Part shown: positions 50,811-60,730 of the stretch, in pieces
How positions within the stretch are numbered: the stretch's first letter is position 1
How the letters are laid out: every line of letters starts with the position of its first letter
NCBI GenBank assembly: GCA_049472395.1
Contig: JBLIRR010000003.1
Coordinates: 1 to 64,000, forward strand
Origin: JBLIRR01 sp049472395
GTDB lineage: Bacteria > SZUA-182 > DTGQ01 > JBLIRR01
DNA length: 64,000 nt
Direction of reading: 5' to 3'
Notes under the pieces: model-generated
Databases searched by the model: none
What the model was told of the DNA's origin: nothing
What the model saw: only the letters and a program-made list of their open reading frames with translations
Program-made: the position numbers and the translations under genes

Positions 50811-53800
50811 ATGAAACGCTTATATAATAGTGCGCTTATTCTATTTCTCATGCTTGTAGTTGCCCAGCATGCCACGGCTAAAATAATCAAAGTGCCTGAC
50901 GAGTTCGCCTCTATTAATGAAGCAATCGCGCAGGCTGTATCCGGTGATACGATCAGGGTATCCCAGGGAACCTATTTTGAGCACTTGGAAATGAAGAAAG
51001 GCATTGTTCTTCTCGGAGGGTGGAAGAAGGATTTCTCGGAGCGTGATATAGCGCTTTATCAGACGATTATTGACGGATTAAAAGGAGCAGGATCAGTCAT
51101 ATATGCGGCGGATAATGTAACAATCGATGGATTTACCATAATGCACGGGACATTAAAAAAGTATGAAGCTATTGGAGAGGAAAGAGGAAGTGGCATTTAT
51201 TGTCATGGCCTCTCTAATGTTATTATAAGAAATAACAGGATTGTTGACAATGTGCCAAGTGCTATCTCCTGTAGTAAAAGCTCTGCGTCGATCATCAATA
51301 ATCTGATCTCCAAAAGCAAAAGAGCAGGCATTCATCTCGTAGACGGTTCAACCGGGATAATCGAGGGAAATGAGATAAGGGAGAATAATTTAGCCGGACT
51401 GAGCACAGGTGCTGATGATGATGAAGAGGAAGATACGCATGCTCAGGAAAGGTATGTGGAGATGAGCACCTTCCATATGAAAAATAATCGCATCTGTTTT
51501 AATAAGAAAGCTGGAATTGATGCACAGAGAGGAGATGGTACTATTTTTAACAATATTATATTTAAAAATAATGAGAGTGGTATTCGCTGCATGGAAGAAC
51601 TTGTAAAGATCATTAACAATACAATAGTTGAAAATGATATGGCAGGGATCATTATGCATGATCCGAATGCGACCGTAATCATTAAAAATAATATTATCGC
51701 ACATAATAAGCTCACAGGGATTCTCACCGGCAGGGGGAACTATGATCATAACCTTCTCTTTCATAACAGGGATGATCTTTTTGACGATCCTTACTATCTT
51801 CCTAGTATCCGCATACAGCATGGAGGATATGAAGATGAGGACACCTACATTCAGAAAGCACATCTGATCGCAGATCCGCTTTTTATGTCCATGAATAATG
51901 AAGATTATCATCTTCGTCCCGAATCCCCGGCAATTGATGCAGGAGACCCTGACCCACAATTTGATGATAGACTCTTTCCTCCCTCATTAGGAAGCAGAAG
52001 GAATGACCTTGGTGCTTATGGAGGGCCGTTTACAAGGCCTGAAGAACGAGGCGTCAATTCTCCCCCTATCGCGCTTGCAGGCCCCTCCCAAAGGGGCTAT
52101 CTCGGGGATGTGATTACATTAGACAGCGCTGCAAGTTTTGATCCTGACGCAGATGACATTTCATATGCATGGTATTTTATTACTATCCCAGAGGGGAGCA
52201 GGGCTGCCTTATATAATCCCACGAGCAAAGACCCGAAATTTAAAATGGATATTCCCGGAAAATATACTGTTGGCTTAACAGTGACTGACCGCTGGGGAGA
52301 AAAGTCACATGAAAGCCAGGTTATCATTTATGCTGACGATAATCATCCGCCAATTGCATATGCCGGCGAAGACCTCGACAGTGTCGCTGTGGGAGACCTT
52401 ATTGAATTATACGCTGATCTGAGCACTGATGACGATGATGATCCTTTACACTACCAATGGAGCATAGCATTTCTTCCGTCAGAGAGCAAGGCAACACTTG
52501 CCGGTGAAACAAGCCCATCATGTAGATTTACGATAGATGCTCCAGGCTGTTATAAAATCAAACTCACAGCCCAAGATGGAAAAGCAACGAGTGAACCCCA
52601 TACCACATTTATCAGTACTATGCATAAGCCTTCGGATAAAAAAAGATTAGTGCCACAGCAATATCCAACAATCCAATCCGCTGTTGATGCAGCAGAGCCG
52701 GGGGATCAGATCATTGTCACAGGGGGTACATACAAGGAAAACATCCTTATAGATAAACGCCTCGATATGATAGGAATCGATTGGCCCATCGTTGATGGGG
52801 GAAGCAAAGAGGGTAATGTTGATACCATAAAAATTGCCTATCTCGGAAACGATGCGGGGAAGGTGACAGGATTTGTTATTAGCGGAAGTGGCCGTGGTCT
52901 TCTCGCGCATGGTCTCAGCGCATGGGATTCATCCCCGGAGATCTATCACAATCGTTTTACAAAAAATCCTCACAACGCCATCGGGATCCATGGCAGCAAA
53001 CACTTAACCGGTGAAACGAGGGTTTATGAAAATCTTATCTATGATAATGGAGGAGGGATAGGAAATGGGAAAGGGGGATGTGGTCAAATCTATAATAATG
53101 AAATATTCAACAATAAAGTATTCGGTATCGGCTGCCGCGGCTATTCTGCGCCCATTATACGAGATAATTATATCCATGATAATTTTCTCGGTATCGGAAT
53201 GAGAGAGCCGGTATCTCCCTTTGTTGAAAATAATTATATTTATAATAATGTCAGTGGGATACGAATAAGCCCTGTATCCACTATTGAGGTTCTTCCTGGC
53301 AATGAGATCGTTATCAAAAATAACCTTATAATAAATAATGAGTATAATGGTATCTGGGCAACCTCTTTTAACAGGGCGAATCTTACAATTGTTCACAATA
53401 CCATTGACCATAACAACCTGGCACGTCTTGACAGGCGGGGAGGAGGTGTTGTGTTCGGCTATCCCTGGCCTGGAGATTTTAAGGTGATACTGAAAAATAA
53501 TATCATCACGAACAACTATCAGGCTGGAATTCTCAATTACCGGGGCTCAGAAGATTTTATAATGGAAGCTAAAGGAGTCGTGATTGAGAATGATTACAAT
53601 AATGTGTGGAATAATGGGCAATTCAATTACATTCACTCTACTGCAGGCGCAAATGATATGTCGCAGGACCCTTTATATATATCCTCCTCCACGTTAAACG
53701 CCCCATTATTTCGTTACTTTCTGAGCAATAAAAAGACCAAACATACCAAAAATAGCCCCTGTGTGAACGTAAAGAGTACGCTGATAAATCCGGCGCTTCA

Positions 53801-53933
53801 ATTGGATTTAAACACAAGAACAACGCAGGTAGATTTAAAAGCCAATAAGACCAGGATCGATATGGGATTTCATTATCCCTTGGATATTAGGGCTTCTGAT
53901 TGGATTCGGGGAATATTACCGATACATCAATAG
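50811..53933 (+). CDS. Large secreted protein: beta-helix, two PKD-like domains, second beta-helix
   Basis: This 1040-residue protein has a signal peptide at 1-23 (ending ATAK). A first beta-helix domain follows (about 27-410, with the SPAIDAGDPDPQF end module). Two PKD/REJ-type beta-sandwiches come next (about 420-605; AGPSQRGYLGDVITLDSAAS and AYAGEDLDSVAVGDLI). A second beta-helix domain begins YPTIQSAVDAAEPGDQIIVTGG (about 625-1000). It probably binds or degrades an extracellular polymer. Its end overlaps the convergent gene at 53887 by 47 bp. Confidence 0.82.
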   Translation: MKRLYNSALILFLMLVVAQHATAKIIKVPDEFASINEAIAQAVSGDTIRVSQGTYFEHLEMKKGIVLLGGWKKDFSERDIALYQTIIDGLKGAGSVIYAADNVTIDGFTIMHGTLKKYEAIGEERGSGIYCHGLSNVIIRNNRIVDNVPSAISCSKSSASIINNLISKSKRAGIHLVDGSTGIIEGNEIRENNLAGLSTGADDDEEEDTHAQERYVEMSTFHMKNNRICFNKKAGIDAQRGDGTIFNNIIFKNNESGIRCMEELVKIINNTIVENDMAGIIMHDPNATVIIKNNIIAHNKLTGILTGRGNYDHNLLFHNRDDLFDDPYYLPSIRIQHGGYEDEDTYIQKAHLIADPLFMSMNNEDYHLRPESPAIDAGDPDPQFDDRLFPPSLGSRRNDLGAYGGPFTRPEERGVNSPPIALAGPSQRGYLGDVITLDSAASFDPDADDISYAWYFITIPEGSRAALYNPTSKDPKFKMDIPGKYTVGLTVTDRWGEKSHESQVIIYADDNHPPIAYAGEDLDSVAVGDLIELYADLSTDDDDDPLHYQWSIAFLPSESKATLAGETSPSCRFTIDAPGCYKIKLTAQDGKATSEPHTTFISTMHKPSDKKRLVPQQYPTIQSAVDAAEPGDQIIVTGGTYKENILIDKRLDMIGIDWPIVDGGSKEGNVDTIKIAYLGNDAGKVTGFVISGSGRGLLAHGLSAWDSSPEIYHNRFTKNPHNAIGIHGSKHLTGETRVYENLIYDNGGGIGNGKGGCGQIYNNEIFNNKVFGIGCRGYSAPIIRDNYIHDNFLGIGMREPVSPFVENNYIYNNVSGIRISPVSTIEVLPGNEIVIKNNLIINNEYNGIWATSFNRANLTIVHNTIDHNNLARLDRRGGGVVFGYPWPGDFKVILKNNIITNNYQAGILNYRGSEDFIMEAKGVVIENDYNNVWNNGQFNYIHSTAGANDMSQDPLYISSSTLNAPLFRYFLSNKKTKHTKNSPCVNVKSTLINPALQLDLNTRTTQVDLKANKTRIDMGFHYPLDIRASDWIRGILPIHQ

Positions 53934-55173
53934 CATAGGGTCCGCCGGTTATCCCCATGTCATTTCTGGGAGTTCCCTGCGAGGGAGGGAAATAGCGGTC
54001 TTCAAACAGCTCCTTTTCACACCCTGCGTCAATCGCAACTGAGTTCGTGCTCAAGGAAAAGTCATGCTTTTCCGGAGCAGTAAAGAGCGGATTACATATA
54101 AGATCAGCCTTTCCCCGTCTGCAGCCTCCGATCTGTTTGTGCTCTATGGAATAGGGGGCATCATCACAATTATTGCAGCAATTCCCCGCTCCTCCATTAT
54201 TATAGTATAAATTATAAGAATACCCACTGCAGGTTGGGATCTTACTACCGGTTATATGATTATAGGCAAGAATGTTATTGACAATAGAAGGACTGTGCGT
54301 GGTATCTAAATGCTCAATCCCTACGCCTTGAAATTTATTCCCATTATTAATTATAGTATTATTCGCAATCATCATAGGTGTCTTCTTGCAACGAATACCT
54401 GAATTGCCATTATTGAGGATCAGGTTATTTCTGATTCCTATACTTGTGGTAATAGCATACTGCGCATTGATGCCGCAATTATCATTCTCGCTAATAATAT
54501 TTTTATATACATCTATAGTAGGGACAGTCTCTCCTAGCTCACCAGTTGTAATCCCAGCCATACCATTTAAGGAGATTTTATTTTCAGAGGCAACAAGGGC
54601 ACTATTGTGTTCTACAATTATGCCTGATTTTTTATTTTTTTCAATAGTGCATCCCTTTATTCCGACGAGTAATCTATGCTCTACCGTATCGCTAAATCCA
54701 CAGCGTACACCACTTGTATTATTCATATAAATGCGGGTGTCTTGAATGTCAACATAACATGCACCTTTGAGCTTTCTCTCAAGACTTGTTTCATTATTGG
54801 CTATCTGGATGCCGGAAGTATCATTATGATAAATATGTGATGAGTGAATACGGGTGTTTCCTATATTATCTATATTTATACCTGCTTTTTTATTATAAGA
54901 AATAACGCATTGATCGATTAGAGTGTCATCAGTGCCATCTTTTATAATCACTCCCGCTCTTCCATTATTATATATATGCGTGTCCTGCACGATTACTTTT
55001 CCCCCCAGGATTCTCACACCCACCATATTATTTGCATATATGTGATTGTTCTTTATGCTTATTTCAGAAGACAGCACGGACGAATTATTACACAGGATAA
55101 AAGAAAGAACACATAAAATAAAAACAGTATATATTTTAGAATCCATAGGTTGTGATTCTGAAAAGAAACGCAT
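53887..55173 (-). CDS. Secreted right-handed beta-helix protein 3
   Basis: The start at 55173 (MRFFSESQPMDSK) has GAGGGGTGG 10 nt upstream; a longer reading would extend further into the TPR gene. The 428-residue product has a signal segment at 11-36 (ending SSVLSS). About 20 coils follow of the type NNHIYANNMVGVRILGG, YNNGRAGVIIKDG and HNSALVASENKISLNG. It ends with SVAIDAGCEKELFEDRYFPPSQG and a GGPYAID module. It overlaps both the upstream TPR gene (38 bp) and the convergent large beta-helix gene. Confidence 0.78.
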   Translation of the reverse strand: MRFFSESQPMDSKIYTVFILCVLSFILCNNSSVLSSEISIKNNHIYANNMVGVRILGGKVIVQDTHIYNNGRAGVIIKDGTDDTLIDQCVISYNKKAGINIDNIGNTRIHSSHIYHNDTSGIQIANNETSLERKLKGACYVDIQDTRIYMNNTSGVRCGFSDTVEHRLLVGIKGCTIEKNKKSGIIVEHNSALVASENKISLNGMAGITTGELGETVPTIDVYKNIISENDNCGINAQYAITTSIGIRNNLILNNGNSGIRCKKTPMMIANNTIINNGNKFQGVGIEHLDTTHSPSIVNNILAYNHITGSKIPTCSGYSYNLYYNNGGAGNCCNNCDDAPYSIEHKQIGGCRRGKADLICNPLFTAPEKHDFSLSTNSVAIDAGCEKELFEDRYFPPSQGTPRNDMGITGGPYAIDVSVIFPESNQKP

Positions 55174-56476
55174 TGTTATATTTCCACCCCTCATCTTGTT
55201 GAGTAATCGGTATTTGTACCCCACATTCAATGCGTCTATAGGGTGATAGTATCAATTGTATGCCTGGAGATAAAAATACCATATCTCCTCCTGACTCATA
55301 CCGTGGCCAGAAGGGCTCACTTTCACCTATATGCCATCCATTAAGCTCCAAGGAAAAAATTAAATTCTTAGCTCTTCCCGCACCTAAAAATGAATCCTCA
55401 TTATAGGGAGCTGTTTTACACAATGCAATATTATAGTATAATTCATCACCCGGGTCAATATTATGTTCTTTTTCATTAAGGCGATACTCAAGATTAAGAT
55501 GGAAATAGAAGCGGTTTAATTTTTTACTCGAATAATTTATACCCCACATGACATCCGTCCTTCCGGAGCCAAGGGTAATCGCAAACTCCTTTTCTTGATA
55601 AATTGGATATTTCTCTGTTTCACCTGTAGGGAGACTGAGATTAAAATATAATGCTAAGCTTGTTCCCTTCTTTTTAAAGAGATGAAATTTATTTATAATG
55701 ATGGTATCACCCACACCGGATACTCTGGGCCGATATGTTAAACCGGTTCTTTCTATCCGGCACTCTTTGGTGATAAATGTCGGATGTGCGCCTATACTCC
55801 ACACATCAGTTATCCCATAGAGGGCAATAAAACCTAATCTAAAAATCCTTACGTCTCTATAAACTCCTTCGAATTCATTGAATGGTAAATATATCTCTTT
55901 GGAAAAATAACGCATATAGAGATTGTTGGTAAAGCCGCGTTGGGGTAATACATAACCGGCATTTTTAAAGAAAATGGGTGATGGCAGTTTGACCAACAAA
56001 GGGGCATGATGTTTTTCCGTTAGCCCTCGCACAAATCCAAGATTATTCTGTGCCCTCTTAAAGTCATGATTATACTCAAGTGCCCTGATAAACTCTGCCC
56101 GGGCTTGATCATACTTTCCCTCACGAAGATAGATCTCCCCCAGATTATTATGTGCAATACTAAAAGAAGGGCTTATTTCGCAGGCTTTTGTAAATGCATC
56201 CATGGCGGCATCATACTCTCCCCGGGCCTTATACACCTCTCCAATGCGATTATATGCTTGTGCGTAATCCGGGTACATTTTGATAGCTACTCTATAGTAA
56301 GATAATTCTTCCTCTGAATCATTATTAAGCTCTTCTCCCTTATTGAACCAGTATTGAGCATACTTTAATTTTTCTGCTCCCCTGCATCTTTCGGCATGAC
56401 CTATGAGTAACCATGGAATGATAATACACACTAGTGTATACATTCTTGCACACTTACACACCATATATCTCGCCAT
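55136..56476 (-). CDS. Exported TPR protein with barrel-like C-terminus
   Basis: This 446-residue protein has a signal segment at 9-27 (CIIIPWLLIGHAERC). Three TPR units lie at 38-145 (for example DYAQAYNRIGEVYKARGEYDAA and IAHNNLGEIYLREGKYDQA). From about 160 on, alternating hydrophobic and polar strands, many Gly/Tyr turns and a terminal aromatic (RITTYGF) suggest an outer-membrane beta-barrel-like domain. A role as receptor or export partner for the neighbouring beta-helix proteins is plausible but unproven. Confidence 0.65.
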   Translation of the reverse strand: MARYMVCKCARMYTLVCIIIPWLLIGHAERCRGAEKLKYAQYWFNKGEELNNDSEEELSYYRVAIKMYPDYAQAYNRIGEVYKARGEYDAAMDAFTKACEISPSFSIAHNNLGEIYLREGKYDQARAEFIRALEYNHDFKRAQNNLGFVRGLTEKHHAPLLVKLPSPIFFKNAGYVLPQRGFTNNLYMRYFSKEIYLPFNEFEGVYRDVRIFRLGFIALYGITDVWSIGAHPTFITKECRIERTGLTYRPRVSGVGDTIIINKFHLFKKKGTSLALYFNLSLPTGETEKYPIYQEKEFAITLGSGRTDVMWGINYSSKKLNRFYFHLNLEYRLNEKEHNIDPGDELYYNIALCKTAPYNEDSFLGAGRAKNLIFSLELNGWHIGESEPFWPRYESGGDMVFLSPGIQLILSPYRRIECGVQIPITQQDEGWKYNNAFLFRITTYGF

Positions 56477-56542
56477 TCCTCCCTTACAGCCTCTTTGATA
56501 GCATACTGCTCTTCATATTAAATATATAAATATAATAAATAA

Positions 56543-56887
56543 TTGTGCAAATTAAATGCCATGAATAGAATTCATTCTTTCAGAAAAAAGCTTGCATTAT
56601 CTAAGAAAAAAATATATACTAAATCTTTATTAATCCCCAGAAGCTTATTATTGATTCAATCCGCTCCCCACCATATATTTTTAGTAGAGAAATTACCACG
56701 AAAAGGGGGTGGTTCGGCTTTTGAGAAAAACATTTATATCCGCTCAAGAAATAATCAACCATTTATTGTAAGGGAGGGCACCTATCAGCAGATTAAGTTA
56801 TTTTTCCCACAGTCCTTACTTGTCGTTAATCTAAATATGCTGCGTTGGAGCATATTCAATCAAATTTATAATCTTAAACGGAGATAG
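56543..56887 (+). CDS. Small hypothetical protein upstream of the carbonic anhydrase gene
   Basis: This open frame of 114 codons (alternative ATG at 56561) ends 6 bp before the next gene. Residues 60-110 (KNIYIRSRNNQPFIVREGTY, LLVVNLNMLRW) have protein-like texture, but I recognise no family. No ribosome site is visible for either ATG, and the first 40 residues are Lys/Leu rich. It may be a real operon partner of the carbonic anhydrase or just a chance frame. Confidence 0.3.
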   Translation: MCKLNAMNRIHSFRKKLALSKKKIYTKSLLIPRSLLLIQSAPHHIFLVEKLPRKGGGSAFEKNIYIRSRNNQPFIVREGTYQQIKLFFPQSLLVVNLNMLRWSIFNQIYNLKRR

Positions 56888-56893
56888 AGAAAC

Positions 56894-57895
56894 ATGGACA
56901 AAGGTAAATATTTTGGGCTTGCATTTGTACTCTTTTTAATACTTATATTTTTATGTGCACCATTTTTATTCGCTCAGCATGGGGAAATAACCGCCGAACC
57001 AGTTGGCATAGAGTTAATAATGGCGCCAAATCCTGCTGCACAAGAAGTAGAATCTAATATAATGGGCAATGTATTCACTGATTTTAATAAGGATGTTGAA
57101 TCTCCGACAATTGATCCCACCGCGTACGTTCACTCCCTGGCCTCAGTCATTGGCGATGCAACTATTGGGAAAAGAGTGATGATTTCTCCTGGTGCATCAA
57201 TCCGTTCAGATGAAGGACAACCGATTCATATTGGCGATGAATCCAATGCTCAGGATGGCGTTATAGTGCATGCATTAGAGACAGAAGAATTGGCAGGTGG
57301 TCATTGGGAAGAGGTAGAAGGTCGCACTTATGAAATAAATGGTTCAAAATATGCCGTATATATCGGAGAGAGAGTTTCCTTAGCTCATCAGGCCCAGGTT
57401 CATGGCCCGGCTGTTATAGGGGACGATACATTTGTGGGTATGCAGGTATTAGTGTTTTGCGCTAAAGTAGGAAACCATTGTGTTCTTGAGCCTACTGCCA
57501 AAGTAGTTGGCGCCAAGGTTTCTGGAGGCATTGTAATTGAAGATGGAAGATATGTACCGGCAGGTATGGTAGTGACAACTCAAGAAGAGGCTGACAATCT
57601 TCCTCTCATTGCGAATGAATCACATTATGCATATGAACATACTAATCATGCGGTTGTGCATGTTAATTGTGCACTGGCTGACGGGTATAACAGAGAGAAA
57701 ATCTCTATTCAGCAGGCAGCAGAAGAAGAAAAGTCTGCACTTGAGGCACGTCTTGCAGCACTTGAAGCAAAGATTGATGATCTATCAAAAGAAAGTACAG
57801 CAGAAAGTACAGCCCTTCCCTCACCTTCCGTATGGTCTGTTTCTCCATCTCCCTTTATATTTCCATGGATAAGCGCCAGGCCCGCTTTCTGGTGA
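56894..57895 (+). CDS. Exported gamma-class carbonic anhydrase (Cam type)
   Basis: This 333-residue protein has a signal segment at 9-27 (ending FLFAQH). A left-handed beta-helix follows that closely resembles Methanosarcina Cam. The zinc ligands are H126 (VIVHALET), H165 and H170 (SLAHQAQVHGP). The Arg/Glu pair R104 and E107 (IRSDEG) is present, and E130 stands where the proton-shuttle Glu lies. It should hydrate CO2 in the periplasm as a trimer. Residues ~270-333 add a coiled coil (ARLAALEAKIDDLSKE) and a Pro-rich tail not found in Cam. The start follows a GGAGATAGAGAA ribosome site. Confidence 0.9.
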   Translation: MDKGKYFGLAFVLFLILIFLCAPFLFAQHGEITAEPVGIELIMAPNPAAQEVESNIMGNVFTDFNKDVESPTIDPTAYVHSLASVIGDATIGKRVMISPGASIRSDEGQPIHIGDESNAQDGVIVHALETEELAGGHWEEVEGRTYEINGSKYAVYIGERVSLAHQAQVHGPAVIGDDTFVGMQVLVFCAKVGNHCVLEPTAKVVGAKVSGGIVIEDGRYVPAGMVVTTQEEADNLPLIANESHYAYEHTNHAVVHVNCALADGYNREKISIQQAAEEEKSALEARLAALEAKIDDLSKESTAESTALPSPSVWSVSPSPFIFPWISARPAFW

Positions 57896-57943
57896 GTTTC
57901 ACTCTATGAAATGAGACTGCGGTAAAATATTCATTACTCATAA

Positions 57944-58957
57944 TTACTCATAATCAAGATATCTTTTCTTTAATTCAAGGATACGGGCTACTTCTTGCCT
58001 TATGAATGAGAGACGGTCCGTATCCTTTCTCAGCCTATCGAGCAAGGTGCGATGAATCGATTCATAGACATTGTATGGCTGATGAGAAATTAAAAGCATC
58101 GTAATCCCTGCGCATATGGCTTTGTAGCATGCATCACCTAAATCGTAATTAAGACTTATCGCGTTCATGCTTAAATCATCACTAATAATCACACCGCGAA
58201 AACCTAAGCGCTCTCTTAAAATCCCCTCAACAATTCTCTCAGACAGTGTTGCAGGATACATCGTATCCAAGCTGGGATAAAGCACATGAGCTGTCATAAT
58301 CGTATCTATGCCTTGCTCAATTGCTCTTTTAAAAGGATATAATTCTATCTCTTCGATCCGTGATTTATCGTGATCAATCCGCGGCAAGGCAAGATGAGAA
58401 TCTGTTTTGCTATCCCCATGACCTGGGAAATGTTTCCCTGTGCTTATAATCTTATTATCCTGCAGGCCCCTAAAAAACCTTTCCGCGATATGAGCAACCT
58501 TACGTGGATTATCCCCAAAGCTTCTATCCCCAATCACAGGATTCTCGCTATTGGTATCAACATCAAGTACCGGTGCATGATTCATATTTACACCCACTTC
58601 CCTCAATTCTCGTGCAATAGTCGAGGCAGCTTGATACGCATAGCGAGCACCCCGGGTGCCTATTATACGGGCAGGGGGAATTTGTGTGAAAGGGGCAGGC
58701 AGCCTCATCACCCGTCCCCCTTCCTGATCAACAGAAATAAATAAGGGTATTTTTTTTGGCCAGCTTTGGGGAACCTCATGGAGAGCAGCGCACCATTGTT
58801 TGAATTGATTATAATTCTCATAGTTTTCACGAAACAAAATAATACCCCCCGGTCGAATATTCCGCAGGAGCGTGTGCGCCTCAGGGTCTATCTTAGTCCT
58901 TGTGAGGCTCACTATCATCATTTGGCCGACTAATTCAGCTAATGATAGATCTTCCAT
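57944..58957 (-). CDS. nagZ: Beta-N-acetylhexosaminidase NagZ (GH3)
   Basis: The start at 58957 (MEDLSLAELVGQ) has AAAGG 5 nt upstream. The 337-residue product removes GlcNAc from muropeptides during peptidoglycan recycling. Diagnostic segments are SVDQEGGRVMRL, VDTNSENPVIGDRSFG, KHFPGHGDSKTDSHLALP (the Asp-His dyad) and GFRGVIISDDLSMNAI (the nucleophile Asp). It is a single-domain cytosolic GH3 of normal length. It overlaps the permease gene by 23 bp, so it is transcribed with the peptide ABC transporter, consistent with uptake and processing of wall fragments. Confidence 0.94.
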   Translation of the reverse strand: MEDLSLAELVGQMMIVSLTRTKIDPEAHTLLRNIRPGGIILFRENYENYNQFKQWCAALHEVPQSWPKKIPLFISVDQEGGRVMRLPAPFTQIPPARIIGTRGARYAYQAASTIARELREVGVNMNHAPVLDVDTNSENPVIGDRSFGDNPRKVAHIAERFFRGLQDNKIISTGKHFPGHGDSKTDSHLALPRIDHDKSRIEEIELYPFKRAIEQGIDTIMTAHVLYPSLDTMYPATLSERIVEGILRERLGFRGVIISDDLSMNAISLNYDLGDACYKAICAGITMLLISHQPYNVYESIHRTLLDRLRKDTDRLSFIRQEVARILELKKRYLDYE

Positions 58958-59780
58958 ATTCACCTTTGGGATCAAGGAGGTCCCTTATCCCATCTCCTAA
59001 AAAATTAAGTCCCAATACAGTCAACATAATTGCAATGCCGGGGTAGGTAGTAAGATGCGGGGCTGTGAGCAGAAATTGTCTCCCATCATTAAGCATTGCT
59101 CCCCAGCTTGGCATGGGAGGCTGTGTGCCTATACCGAGAAAGCTAAGCCCTGCCTCGGCAATAATCGCACCTGCTATCCCAAAGGTAGCCTGCACAATAA
59201 GCGGGCTTATAATATTCGGGATGATATGATGCAGTATAATTCGTGAGGTCCCAAGTCCTGCAGCCCGAGCGGCAATAATATATTCCCTTTCACGCAGGGA
59301 CAGGATCTGTCCCCTTGCCAGACGTGCATATCCGACCCACCCGACAATACATAAGGCAAGGATTACATTATTAAGACTTGGTCCCAGTACCGTCATAAGA
59401 GCGATAGCCAGCAATATACCGGGAAAGGCAAGGAGAATATCAACTATTCTCATGAACACTTCATCAACAAATCCCCCAAAGTATCCGGCAACAGAACCTA
59501 TCAAGGTCCCAATGAGCAAAGAAATGGTGACAGTGAAAAATCCCACCATAACTGATATTCTGGAACCATAGATAATTCTGCTTAAGACGTCTCTTCCCAA
59601 CTTGTCCTGGCCTAAGGGATGCTGAGCACTCGGGGTGCTTAATCCTTCAAGAAGATTCTGCTCGTAGGGATCATGGGGGGCTAAGTGTGGAGCAAAAATG
59701 GCGGTAAAAATAATTATGAGAATGATGATAAACCCGAAGGCCACACATTTATCGCGCACTAACCTGCCCCAAAACTTCAT
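58935..59780 (-). CDS. Peptide ABC transporter permease, DppC/OppC type
   Basis: This 281-residue inner-membrane protein has about six spans. The N-terminal LAPHDPYEQNLLEGLSTPSAQHPLGQDKLGRDVLSRII motif is typical of the DppC/OppC subfamily, as is the EAA loop AARAAGLGTSRIILHHIIPN. It pairs with the DppB-like permease 3 bp upstream. No ATPase genes are seen in the window; they may lie elsewhere. The likely substrates are di- or oligopeptides or murein peptides, judging from the linked nagZ. Confidence 0.93.
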   Translation of the reverse strand: MKFWGRLVRDKCVAFGFIIILIIIFTAIFAPHLAPHDPYEQNLLEGLSTPSAQHPLGQDKLGRDVLSRIIYGSRISVMVGFFTVTISLLIGTLIGSVAGYFGGFVDEVFMRIVDILLAFPGILLAIALMTVLGPSLNNVILALCIVGWVGYARLARGQILSLREREYIIAARAAGLGTSRIILHHIIPNIISPLIVQATFGIAGAIIAEAGLSFLGIGTQPPMPSWGAMLNDGRQFLLTAPHLTTYPGIAIMLTVLGLNFLGDGIRDLLDPKGEYGRSIIS

Positions 59781-59783
59781 GAT

Positions 59784-60704
59784 CTAAGATGCCCCCGACG
59801 TATCATATCTGATCCTGGGATCAATAATTGCATAGACAATATCCGTGAGCGCATTGACCACCACATAACTTACTGCAATAGTCAACACGCAGCCCTGCAC
59901 CAACGGATAATCCCGTGCATAAATAGCCTGAATTGTCAACCTTCCTATACCTGGCCAGGAAAAAATAGTCTCTGTGATAATAGAACCGGCCAATAAACTC
60001 CCTATTTGAAGGCCCACAATGGTCACCACCGGAATAAGAGCATTTGTAAGAGCATGTTTGATAATGACTCTTCCCTCTTTTAATCCTTTGGCCCGTGCTG
60101 TGGTGATATAATCCTCTCTGATAACCTCAAGAAGGCTTGAACGTGTCATCCTGGTTAATATGGCTGCCATAGCAGTCCCAAGTGTAATAGCCGGCAGAAT
60201 AAGATGAGCAATGCTTCCTCTCCCTGAAACGGGCAGCCAGCCCAATTTCACTGAAAATAATAAAATAAGCAGCGGACCTAGCCAAAAATTAGGCATGGAG
60301 ATGCCAAGCAAGGCGAAAAGCATTGATCCATGATCATAAAGGGAAAATTGCTTTGTTGCCGAGATAATACCGGCAGGTAGGGAAATGAGCACTGCAACAA
60401 TGAGAGCTGCAATCGTCAATTCCAATGTTGCGGGGAAGTGTTTGATAATCAGTGATGATACCGGTGCATGCGATCTGATTGAATGACCTAGATCTCCCTG
60501 TATAAGATTGACAATATAATCTTTATATTGCGTTGCAATAGGCTTATCCAAACCAAGGTCCTTTCTCAGTTTCGCAATATCAGCGGGTTGAGCCATCTCT
60601 CCCAGCATAAGCTCAATAGGATCGCCAGGTATTAAATGAATGAGAAAGAAAACAAGGCTAATCACCCCAACTACTGTGATAAGGGTAAAGATAAGTTTAT
60701 TCAT
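59784..60704 (-). CDS. Peptide ABC transporter permease, DppB/OppB type
   Basis: I start it at the ATG at 60704 (MNKLIFTLITVVG); a GTG at 60719 is an alternative. The 306-residue protein has an N-terminal span followed by FFLIHLIPGDPIELMLGE, the subfamily signature. It has five further spans and the EAA loop TTARAKGLKEGRVIIKHALTN. It forms the translocation channel with the DppC-type partner. It sits between the substrate-binding protein gene (26 bp upstream) and the second permease. Confidence 0.93.
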   Translation of the reverse strand: MNKLIFTLITVVGVISLVFFLIHLIPGDPIELMLGEMAQPADIAKLRKDLGLDKPIATQYKDYIVNLIQGDLGHSIRSHAPVSSLIIKHFPATLELTIAALIVAVLISLPAGIISATKQFSLYDHGSMLFALLGISMPNFWLGPLLILLFSVKLGWLPVSGRGSIAHLILPAITLGTAMAAILTRMTRSSLLEVIREDYITTARAKGLKEGRVIIKHALTNALIPVVTIVGLQIGSLLAGSIITETIFSWPGIGRLTIQAIYARDYPLVQGCVLTIAVSYVVVNALTDIVYAIIDPRIRYDTSGAS

Positions 60705-60730
60705 TATATAGGAAGACACGTGGCACCGTC

